The translations under genes and the position numbers were made by a program. The notes beneath the pieces were generated by a model. It worked only from the letters and a program-made list of their open reading frames with translations. It ran no database searches and was not told the origin of the DNA. Positions 41,558 to 48,042 of a DNA stretch of 55,002 nucleotides are shown one piece after another. Numbering within the stretch: position 1 is the stretch's first letter; each line of letters begins with the position of its first letter. Origin of the DNA: Kribbella catacumbae DSM 19601 (GTDB lineage: Bacteria > Actinomycetota > Actinomycetes > Propionibacteriales > Kribbellaceae); the NCBI RefSeq assembly GCF_000372465.1, contig NZ_AQUZ01000043.1:1-55002 (forward strand), read 5' to 3'.

Positions 41558-41642
41558 CCAGCCCCTCCTCGATGCGATCTCCACCCTGAACTACAGGTCG
41601 GGTCGTCGATCGGTTGCACGGGTTCGTCGTACCGTTTCCGGC

Positions 41643-41918
41643 ATGGGCGAACAGCTGGTGGCGTACTTCTGGGAACAGGAGGACGCGGAAGAGGTCGCGG
41701 CGCGGCTGGGCGCAGTCGTGCGCCGGGGGCGGTTCCAGGGTGAGGACGACGACGAGGACCACCCGTGGATGGTCCTCGTCCCGGCTGACGCCGATACCGC
41801 GGTACTGGAGCCGCTCGTCGCGGAGTACGACGGATGGCTCGACGCCGGCAGTGCCGAGACACCGCCGGTCGAGCCTCCGCCCCTACCTACTGCACCGAAA
41901 CGGTTGAAACGCGGTTAG
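41643..41918 (+). CDS. Small acidic protein of unknown function
   Basis: A 91-residue protein (MGEQLVAYFWEQEDAEEVAA at the start) with an alpha/beta pattern, a central acidic stretch GEDDDEDHPWMVLVPADAD and a Pro-rich, basic tail. The ribosome site is weak. It is divergent from the module 1 sigma factor, and its TAG stop is the outer edge of the left arm of the large palindrome that follows. Codon use supports a real gene. I do not recognise a family. Confidence 0.62.
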   Translation: MGEQLVAYFWEQEDAEEVAARLGAVVRRGRFQGEDDDEDHPWMVLVPADADTAVLEPLVAEYDGWLDAGSAETPPVEPPPLPTAPKRLKRG

Positions 41919-42084
41919 GGCGTGTCTCCTTGTCTCGTGCAGTCGCGAGCAGGTGCTCGGTGCGGTAGCTCGGCGTGCTGGAGTGAAGGCCTCGATGTTT
42001 TTCCATCGTGGCCTTTGCTCCAGTGCGGCGAGGTGCCGCACCGAGTGCCGCGCAGCACGCACGAGACAAGGAGACACGCCCTAA
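41915..42084 (+). repeat. ~170-nt structured palindrome, copy 1
   Basis: The outer arms 41915-41940 and 42059-42084 are perfect 26-bp complements (for example GGCGTGTCTCC against GGAGACACGCC). The core 41941-42058 folds further: CTCGGTGCGG with CCGCACCGAG, then CTGGAG-TG-AAGGCC with GGCCTT-TG-CTCCAG, closed by a short T-rich loop. Together they make one long hairpin with bulges. Non-Watson-Crick pairs in the stem are almost all G.T when read on the plus strand, including three 5'-UG/GU tandem wobbles. The ends coincide with the stop codons of two convergent genes. It may be a structured RNA or a palindromic mobile element. Confidence 0.85.
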
Positions 42085-43955
42085 TTGGGCCAGAGTTGGT
42101 GAACCGTGCCGGCTGCGCCGCCGCCGCGACGCTTGGGTTCGGCTGCGGCGAGGTAGCCGCCGCCAGGCAGGACCTCCAGCGCTGCCACGGCACCGATCTC
42201 CGCGGCTGAGGTGAGGGCGTCACCCGCCGGGACCAACGTGTGTCCGTACGGCTTGAGATCGGTGCCATAGGCATCGATGAATGGCGGCTCGGCGGTCACG
42301 TTGGCCGTGTTCCGTTGCGACGCGCGCGGTGCGGCGACGGCCTCGGGCAGTGTCATCCCCCGGTCGAGCCGGTTCGTGAGGGTCTGCAGCACGGTCGTGA
42401 TGATCGTCGAACCACCCGGCGAGCCGAGCGCGAGGAACGGCTTGCCGTGCTTGAGCACGATCGTCGGCGACATCGACGACCGCGGCCGCTTGCCGGGCTG
42501 GATCCGGTTCGGGTCGGTCTCGACGTACACGGTCGAGAAATCGGTCAGCTCGTTGTTCAGCAGGAAGCCACGACCCGGCACGGTGATGCCGCTGCCGCCG
42601 GTCTGCTCGATCGTCAGCGTGTATGAGACGACGTTGCCCCACTTGTCCCCGGCAACGAGGTGTGTGGTCGACAAGCCTTCTGTGTCAGGCCTTTCGTCGG
42701 TCGCGACGCCGGGCGCGCAAGCGGAGTACGAACCATCTGGCGAGCCCGCCGGCACCGGCTTGACCGCCGCCTTCGCGGGGTCGATCAGGCAGGACCGCTC
42801 GGCGCCGAAGCCCTCCGACAGCAGCTCCTTGGTCGGCACGTTCACGAACGCCGGGTCACCGACGTACGCGCCACGATCGGCGAACGACAGTGCCGACGCC
42901 TCCAGGTAGGTGTGCAATGCCTGCGGGGTCGACTGCTTCGACAACTGCTGCGGCGTAAGGATGTTGAGCGCCTCGCCGACCGTCGTACCGCCCGAGGAGG
43001 ACGGCGCCATCCCGTAGACATCGAGGCCGTCGTACCGGACCTTCGTCGGGTCCTGCCGGAGCACCTTGTACTTCGCCAGGTCGGCCGTCGTCAGGTGGCC
43101 GGGCATCACCGGCAACGTCGTTCCAGGAGTCTTCGGCGGCGCCTTCACCACCGACTCCATCTCCTTGGCCAGCGGGCCGGTGTAGAACGCCGACGGTCCC
43201 TGCTTGCCGATCAGCTCGTAGGTCTTGGCGAGCTCCTTGTTCTTGAACACCGTCCCGACGACGGGCGCGTCACCGTTCGGCAGGAACAGCTTCGCCGTCG
43301 GTACGACCGCCGAGAAGCGCGCCTTGTTGTCGAGCGTCTGGTTCCGGAAGGTCTGGTCGATGATGAAGCCGCGATCGGCCAGCTCCCCGGCCGGTTTCAG
43401 CGCCTTGCCCAGCGACAGCGTGCCCCACGAGCGCAACGCCGAGTCCCAGGTCGCCAAGGTGCCGGGCGTACCGACCGAGACGCCGGACGTGACCAGGTCG
43501 GGGGTGAACGTGTACGGCTTGCCTGTCGCCGGGTTGATGAAGGCGTCGGACGGCATCGTCGCGGGCGCGGTCTCGCGGCCGTCGATCGTGTACACCTTGC
43601 GGTTCTTCGCGCTGTAGTACACGAAGTAGCCGCCACCGCCGATCCCAGCGGAGTACGGCTCGGTCACCCCGAGCGCGGCGGCGGTCGCCACTGCCGCGTC
43701 GACGGCGTTGCCGCCACGGCGCAGTACGGACAGGCCGATGTTGGTCGCGTCGGCGTCGACAGACGCGACGGCGCCACCAAAGCCGATCGCGGTGGAGTGC
43801 TTGGCGGGTGACTGCGGGGCGCGGTCGGCAGTACTCGCACTCTGGGTGGCAGCGGCCGTACTGGCGCTTTGGGTGGCGGCCGCGGTACTCGCGGTCAGGC
43901 CGGCCAGGACGAGCGCACCCGCTGTCAGGGCAGCGGCCAGGCGTTTCGGTGTCAC
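42081..43955 (-). CDS. ggt: Secreted gamma-glutamyltransferase
   Basis: A 624-residue gamma-glutamyltranspeptidase, an N-terminal nucleophile hydrolase that cuts itself into two subunits and transfers or hydrolyses gamma-glutamyl groups. It has a signal peptide (about residues 1-27) followed by a duplicated ASTAAATQS segment. Conserved substrate-side sequences are VTEPYSAGIGGGGYFVYY and IDGRETAP. Self-cleavage should occur before Thr430 in EGLSTTHLVAGDKWGN. PGKRPRSSMSPTIV and LGSPGGSTI form the second glycine loop. Full length. Its stop codon lies at the edge of the large palindrome. Confidence 0.96.
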   Translation of the reverse strand: MTPKRLAAALTAGALVLAGLTASTAAATQSASTAAATQSASTADRAPQSPAKHSTAIGFGGAVASVDADATNIGLSVLRRGGNAVDAAVATAAALGVTEPYSAGIGGGGYFVYYSAKNRKVYTIDGRETAPATMPSDAFINPATGKPYTFTPDLVTSGVSVGTPGTLATWDSALRSWGTLSLGKALKPAGELADRGFIIDQTFRNQTLDNKARFSAVVPTAKLFLPNGDAPVVGTVFKNKELAKTYELIGKQGPSAFYTGPLAKEMESVVKAPPKTPGTTLPVMPGHLTTADLAKYKVLRQDPTKVRYDGLDVYGMAPSSSGGTTVGEALNILTPQQLSKQSTPQALHTYLEASALSFADRGAYVGDPAFVNVPTKELLSEGFGAERSCLIDPAKAAVKPVPAGSPDGSYSACAPGVATDERPDTEGLSTTHLVAGDKWGNVVSYTLTIEQTGGSGITVPGRGFLLNNELTDFSTVYVETDPNRIQPGKRPRSSMSPTIVLKHGKPFLALGSPGGSTIITTVLQTLTNRLDRGMTLPEAVAAPRASQRNTANVTAEPPFIDAYGTDLKPYGHTLVPAGDALTSAAEIGAVAALEVLPGGGYLAAAEPKRRGGGAAGTVHQLWPN

Positions 43956-44033
43956 GGGTCCTCCGCAGAGTTGGGGCTTACAGGGACAGGCCCTGCCTAC
44001 CTTCTCAGCGGCGTGAGCGCTAGTTCTGGCGCG

Positions 44034-44750
44034 TCAGTTGACGCTGCAGGATGCCATGAACTGGCGGAGTAGGTCGTCGTTCCAGGCTGCGTTGCCGGCT
44101 GGTAGCTGGACTACTAGCCAACGCTGGCCGAGCAGCACCTGGCCGGTCTCGCGGCCGTCAGTCGTGCCGAGGTGGAAGACCTTGCCGCCTGCCTCGGTCA
44201 CCCGAGTGGCCTGCAGGCTCGTCGCCTCCGGAGCCGTCCTCAGGTCCAGCCCGCCTTTCGGGCCAAGGTCCGAGGTCCGCAGGTTCGGCGGCGTCAGGAG
44301 AACGTGATCGGCCTTGAGCGGCCGTTGCGGCGTCCAGCCCTGCGGTGCGAGCGTGCAGCTGATGTTGTTCCACGGTTCCTGGTTGGCGCCGAGCGAGACG
44401 ACCGTGGCGGTGGAGTACATCGAGATCGTGTCGTCGGACTTCGTCGGCGCCGGGCTCGCCGAGCGCATCGTGGTCGCGCCGGCCTCCCCCGCCCCAGCCA
44501 CCGAGGCGGCCTCCCCGGGGCCGCCGGCCACCGCCGCCTGGCCGTCACCCCACCACTTGATCTGGTTTCCGACGGCGAGTACGGCGGTCGACACCGCGGC
44601 GATGCACAGGACGCCGGTGACCCGGCGGCGCGCCCTGATCCGGCGCAGCGCGCGGCGGCCACGCGCCACGTCCGCATCCACATCCGCGGGCGGGATGCCG
44701 TCGACCGCACGGTCGGCGAACTCCGCCAGCAGCTTCTTCACGTCGTCCAC
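44034..44750 (-). CDS. Membrane-anchored partner of the SigE-type sigma factor (module 2)
   Basis: A 238-residue protein three bases behind a sigma factor gene. Its N-terminus (DVKKLLAEFADRAVDGIPPA) is helical and cytoplasmic, followed by an Arg-rich stretch (GRRALRRIRARRR) and one membrane helix (VTGVLCIAAVSTAVLAVG). The outer part of about 170 residues has two cysteines (NISCTLAPQGW, MASCSVN) in places that match the module 1 protein at 40275-41045. Overall identity is low, so the two pairs are old paralogues or were acquired separately. An anti-sigma or sensor role is inferred from position. Confidence 0.78.
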   Translation of the reverse strand: MDDVKKLLAEFADRAVDGIPPADVDADVARGRRALRRIRARRRVTGVLCIAAVSTAVLAVGNQIKWWGDGQAAVAGGPGEAASVAGAGEAGATTMRSASPAPTKSDDTISMYSTATVVSLGANQEPWNNISCTLAPQGWTPQRPLKADHVLLTPPNLRTSDLGPKGGLDLRTAPEATSLQATRVTEAGGKVFHLGTTDGRETGQVLLGQRWLVVQLPAGNAAWNDDLLRQFMASCSVN

Positions 44751-44753
44751 TTC

Positions 44754-45275
44754 TCAGCTACTCCCGGTCGCTGGATCCGTGGCCGGGTCCTCGGCCATCA
44801 GGTCCTTCAGTCGTTTCAGCGCTTTCGCGGTCTGGCTCTTCACGGTGCCCTCGGTGCACTCCAGGATCCGGGCGCAACTGGCCACGTCGAGATCCTCGAA
44901 GTACCTCAGCACCAGGACGGCCCGCTGCCGTGGCGCGAGCTCCAGCAGCGCCTTGCGGACGGCCAGTGTGTCCACCGGATCCGTCTGCTCGGACAGCCTC
45001 GGCTCGAACGTCTCGGCGGTCACCACCTCGGGGTGGCGGCCGGCCCGGCGGCGCTCGTCCAGGAAGGCGTTGACCAGGATGCGATGGGCATACGGTCCGG
45101 CGCCCTCGTGCCGGATCCGGTGCCAGTGCACATACACGCGCGTGCAGGCGGTCTGGACCAGATCCTCGGCGGTGTAGACGTCGCCCGCGGTGAGCAACAT
45201 CGCCGTTCTCAACAGTCTGCTGCGGTCCGCGATGACGTACTCACGGAACTCGGCCTCACGGTCACCCCCTCGCAT
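44754..45275 (-). CDS. SigE-family ECF RNA polymerase sigma factor (module 2)
   Basis: A 173-residue ECF sigma factor. Region 2: EFREYVIADRSRLLRTAMLL ... AEDLVQTACTRVYVHWHRIR. Region 4: LLELAPRQRAVLVLRYFEDL and CARILECTEGTVKSQTAKAL. It aligns along its whole length with the module 1 factor at 41042-41557. The ATG at 45275 has AGGGG eight bases upstream. Its 5' end lies 12 bp from copy 2 of the structured palindrome, which separates it from miaA. Confidence 0.93.
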   Translation of the reverse strand: MRGGDREAEFREYVIADRSRLLRTAMLLTAGDVYTAEDLVQTACTRVYVHWHRIRHEGAGPYAHRILVNAFLDERRRAGRHPEVVTAETFEPRLSEQTDPVDTLAVRKALLELAPRQRAVLVLRYFEDLDVASCARILECTEGTVKSQTAKALKRLKDLMAEDPATDPATGSS

Positions 45276-45286
45276 CGACAGCCCCT

Positions 45287-45452
45287 ACGGCATGTCTGAT
45301 CGCTACGTGCAGTCGCGAGCAGTTGCCCGGTGCGGTAGCTCGCCGTGCTGGAGTGAAGGCCTCGATGTTTTTCCATCGTGGCCTTTGCTCCAGTGCGGCG
45401 AGGTGCCGTGCCGGGTGACGCGCAGCACGCACGTAGTGATCAGACATGCCGT
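45287..45452 (+). repeat. ~170-nt structured palindrome, copy 2
   Basis: Same length and core as copy 1 (constant offset of 3,370 bp). The outer arms 45287-45310 and 45429-45452 are 24-bp complements with a single G.T wobble. In the 20 innermost arm positions seven bases differ from copy 1 on the left, and all seven are matched by complementary changes on the right. Two further paired changes occur in the core (for example CTCGG/CCGAG to CCCGG/CCGGG). The right arm contains the stop codon of miaA, and the left end is next to the module 2 sigma gene start. Confidence 0.85.
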
Positions 45453-46402
45453 GCGCCCTCTTCCACTCCGACTACGCCGGCGGCGCCCGGTTGGTTGCCT
45501 CGTACTACTTCGAGGGCTCGGTCGACAAGGTCGGGAGCATCCCAAGGGAGCCAGGTGATCCGGGGGTCCTTGCGGAACCAGGAGTCCTGCCGCCGGGCGA
45601 ACCTGCGAGTCGCCTGCGCTGTCCGCTCGCGAGCCTCGGTTTCGGACAGCTCGCCCCGCAGCAACGCGATCACCTGGGAGTAGCCGAGCGCGCGGTTCGC
45701 AGTACGGCCGTCCAGCAAGCCCTTACCCAGCAGGTCCTTCACCTCGTCGACGAAGCCCTGCTCGAACATCCGGTCGACCCGGCGGTCGATCCGCTCGTCG
45801 AGAATCGGCCGCGGTACGTCGAGTCCGAGCTGGACGGCGCCGGGGTAGACATAGGTGTGCTCGGGCAGCGTTGCGACGTACGGGCCGCCGGTGATCTCGA
45901 TGACCTCGAGCGCGCGCACGATCCGGCGACCATTGCTCGGCAGGATCTGCTCGGCGGCGGCGGGGTCGACCTCGGCCAGCCGGCGATGCAGTACGCCGGA
46001 GCCTTGCTCCTCCAGCTCGGCTTCCAGGCGCTCCCGTACGGCGGGGTCGGTGCCGGGGAAAGCGAAGTCGTCGAGGATCGCGCGGACATAGAGCGCCGAC
46101 CCTCCGGCCAGGACCGGAACCACCTGCCGCCCCAGACAGTCGTCGATCGCCGCCCGGGCGAGCTGCTGGAACTCGGCCACCGTCGCGGTCTGCGTGACAT
46201 CCAGGATGTCGAGCAGGTGATGCTGTACTCCGGCCCGCTCGGCCGGCGTGATCTTCGCCGTACCGACGTCCATCCCGCGGTAGACCTGCATCGCGTCGGC
46301 GTTCACCACCTCGCCCGGAAGTTCCTTGCACAGGGCAACCGACAGGTCCGATTTTCCGGCCGCCGTGGGGCCGACGACGGCGACGACGAGTGACCTGGCC
46401 AT
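45440..46402 (-). CDS. miaA: tRNA dimethylallyltransferase
   Basis: A 320-residue enzyme that adds the dimethylallyl group to A37 of tRNAs reading UNN codons. The P-loop is VVAVVGPTAAGKSDLSVAL, followed by the substrate segment VNADAMQVYRGMDVGTAK and the LLDILDVTQTATVAEFQ region; PVLAGGSALYVRAI is a further signature. The start is the MARSLV methionine at 46402. The downstream step is carried out by MiaB, whose gene lies at 50617-52098. The last codons and the stop lie inside the arm of palindrome copy 2. Confidence 0.97.
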   Translation of the reverse strand: MARSLVVAVVGPTAAGKSDLSVALCKELPGEVVNADAMQVYRGMDVGTAKITPAERAGVQHHLLDILDVTQTATVAEFQQLARAAIDDCLGRQVVPVLAGGSALYVRAILDDFAFPGTDPAVRERLEAELEEQGSGVLHRRLAEVDPAAAEQILPSNGRRIVRALEVIEITGGPYVATLPEHTYVYPGAVQLGLDVPRPILDERIDRRVDRMFEQGFVDEVKDLLGKGLLDGRTANRALGYSQVIALLRGELSETEARERTAQATRRFARRQDSWFRKDPRITWLPWDAPDLVDRALEVVRGNQPGAAGVVGVEEGARHV

Positions 46403-46592
46403 CTCTGTAGTGTGACAGTGCCCCTGACCGGGCGGACGGACGGCGTGAACTCTGGGACAAAGTCGGCCCAGCGGGGTTGTGGTCACCGCCGGAGTTCGGT
46501 AGGAACAGGGGCAAGGAAATTACGGTCCGGACCGCATTAGCGATTCGGGGGGCCGACAACACATCGCAGCACCGACTCGGGAGGAAGATTCA

Positions 46593-46823
46593 GTGACGAA
46601 TCCGTTCGAAGAAGAGGCCGACGCGGCCAAGGAAGCCCTGGGCAAGGACACCACCGCGGAGGACCTCAAGCGCAGCGGCGGGGATGTCGAACTGACCCGC
46701 AGCGGCGGCGACGTCGAGTCCCCCGGCGACGGCGGCACCGACTCCGGCGGCGACGTCGAGTCCGGTGGCGACGTCGAGAGCGGTGGCGACGTGGAGACCG
46801 GCCCCACTGGCGACGGAAGCTGA
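46593..46823 (+). CDS. Small acidic repeat protein (SGGDVE repeats)
   Basis: A 76-residue, strongly acidic, probably disordered protein. A helical start (NPFEEEADAAKEALGKDTTA) is followed by five copies of Ser-Gly-Gly-Asp-Val-Glu or close variants and a Gly/Thr tail. GGGAGGAAGATTCA precedes the GTG start. It has no membrane segment or cysteine. A role is not recognisable. It lies 90 bp before a second small charged protein on the same strand. Confidence 0.7.
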   Translation: MTNPFEEEADAAKEALGKDTTAEDLKRSGGDVELTRSGGDVESPGDGGTDSGGDVESGGDVESGGDVETGPTGDGS

Positions 46824-46913
46824 TCACCTCCCACACCTGGGGCCCTGATGGTGGGAAGATCACCGCTAGCTGTCTGTAAGTAGTTCACTACGCTAGGAAT
46901 GGGAGCCCCCGAG

Positions 46914-47159
46914 ATGGGCATCTTCGACAAGTTCAAGGGCAAGGCCGAGGACCTCAAGGACAAGGCCGGGGACCTGGTCGACGACCACGGTGACAAGGTC
47001 GGCGGCGGACTCGACAAGGCCGGCGACTTCGTTGACGACAAGACCGGTGGCAAGTACGGCGACAAGATCGACCAGGGCGTCGACGTCGCCAAGGACCGTC
47101 TCGACGGCCTGGACGGGCAGGACGACGACATCGACAACGGTCCGAACAAGCCCGCCTGA
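46914..47159 (+). CDS. MT0933-like antitoxin-family protein
   Basis: An 81-residue charged protein with repeated helical segments (FDKFKGKAEDLKDKAGDLVD, GGGLDKAGDFVDDKTGGKYG, DKIDQGVDVAKDRLDGL). This pattern belongs to the Rv0909/MT0933-like antitoxin family of actinobacteria, which also resembles CsbD-type stress proteins. The usual toxin partner is not next to it, so a toxin-antitoxin role is unproven here. The start at 46914 follows GGGAGCCCCCGAG. A very strong terminator follows. Confidence 0.72.
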   Translation: MGIFDKFKGKAEDLKDKAGDLVDDHGDKVGGGLDKAGDFVDDKTGGKYGDKIDQGVDVAKDRLDGLDGQDDDIDNGPNKPA

Positions 47160-47170
47160 TTCAGCACCCT

Positions 47171-47209
47171 CCGAGGGCCGCAAGGGGAACACCCCCTTGC
47201 GGCCCTCGG
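47171..47209 (+). terminator. Strong terminator after the antitoxin-like gene
   Basis: CCGAGGGCCGCAAGGGG (47171-47187) and CCCCTTGCGGCCCTCGG (47193-47209) form a perfect 17-bp stem with a 5-nt loop, followed by CCTTTCC. Confidence 0.88.
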
Positions 47210-47219
47210 CCTTTCCCCC

Positions 47220-47278
47220 ACTTTGAGCACCCACCAGTCGGCGGATCCAGGATCGCGTGGCCGGCCGGTGCCCAAAGT
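47220..47278 (+). repeat. ~59-bp palindromic element, copy C
   Basis: The ends ACTTTGAGCACC and GGTGCCCAAAGT are complementary apart from one base, with inner GATCC/GGATC pairing. It starts a cluster of three copies in the non-coding gap 47210-47491. Confidence 0.75.
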
Positions 47279-47319
47279 CCCGCCCCGCCACCACGGCGCC
47301 CCCACTTTGAGCACCCGCC

Positions 47320-47378
47320 ACCTTGGGCACCCACTAGGCGCCCGATCCGCGATCGCGTGGCTAGCGGGTGCCCAAAGT
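47320..47378 (+). repeat. ~59-bp palindromic element, copy D
   Basis: TTGGGCACCC and GGGTGCCCAA at the ends, then CTAG/CTAG and CG pairs inside, form a long hairpin. An isolated left arm (ACTTTGAGCACCC, 47304 on) precedes it, the remnant of another copy. Confidence 0.8.
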
Positions 47379-47404
47379 CCCGCCTCACCACCCATGCCGC
47401 GGCC

Positions 47405-47463
47405 ACCTTGGGCACCGGCCAGGCGGCCTATCCGCGATGGGGTGGCTGGCGGGTGCTCAGAGT
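47405..47463 (+). repeat. ~59-bp palindromic element, copy E
   Basis: Left end ACCTTGGGCACCGGCC, right end GGCGGGTGCTCAGAGT; the middle (CCTATCCGCGATGGGGTGGC) matches copy D. It ends about 30 bp before the NUDIX start codon. Confidence 0.75.
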
Positions 47464-47491
47464 GGGGGTGGGGGTCTTTAGGGTGGGCGGC

Positions 47492-47944
47492 ATGGATCGG
47501 TTTCGAGTGGTTCCGGCTGCTTATGTGGCACTGCGGCGTGGCGATGAGGTGTTGCTGTTGCTCAGGGCCAACACCGGCTACATGGACGGGTACTGGGCCG
47601 TGCCGGCCGGCCATATCGAGCAGGGTGAGTCCGTGCTGGCGGCGGCGATCCGCGAGGTTCGCGAGGAGGTCGGCGTGGAGATCGACCCGGCCGACCTGGT
47701 CCCGGTCACCGCGATGCATCGGACCGGCGGTAACGGGCTGCCGATCGACGAGCGGGTCGACTTCTTCTTCACCACCACCCGCTGGACCGGCGAGCCCCAG
47801 CTGATGGAGCCCGGCAAGGCGGCCGGGCTTGACTGGTTCTCGCTCGACAAGCTGCCGGATCCCGTCGTGCCGCACGAGGCCCGGGTCCTGGCCGGCCTGC
47901 GCGATGGCTCGATCCCTGCGGTGATCGCCCAGGGTTTCGAGTAG
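47492..47944 (+). CDS. NUDIX hydrolase
   Basis: A 150-residue NUDIX-fold pyrophosphatase. The NUDIX box runs from residue 40 to 62 (GHIEQGESVLAAAIREVREE then VGV) and has the magnesium-binding RExxEE. The N-terminal strand VVPAAYVALRRGDEVLLLLR and the tryptophan after it fit the mutT/ADP-ribose group. The start is the ATG at 47492, because the open frame upstream is made of palindromic repeat DNA. No strong ribosome site is visible. The substrate is unknown; a house-cleaning or nucleotide-sugar role is usual. Confidence 0.92.
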   Translation: MDRFRVVPAAYVALRRGDEVLLLLRANTGYMDGYWAVPAGHIEQGESVLAAAIREVREEVGVEIDPADLVPVTAMHRTGGNGLPIDERVDFFFTTTRWTGEPQLMEPGKAAGLDWFSLDKLPDPVVPHEARVLAGLRDGSIPAVIAQGFE

Positions 47945-48042
47945 TTCTCTTGTCGTTCACCGTCGGGGGGTCGGCTCGGCTCTAGAGTGCGGTCGATGCG
48001 CCGGGGCGTGAGGCACCCGGCGGTTCGAGGCCGGAGGCACCG

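Noticed and set aside
41915..42084. Simple MITE inserted into the loop of pre-existing terminators
   Set aside because: That would leave unrelated arm sequences at the two loci. The arms are clearly related (13 of 20 positions identical) with paired changes, so common descent under pairing constraint fits better, although mobility is not excluded.
46914..47159. Complete toxin-antitoxin system
   Set aside because: Only the antitoxin-family protein is present; the neighbours are a repeat protein and a NUDIX hydrolase with no toxin features.
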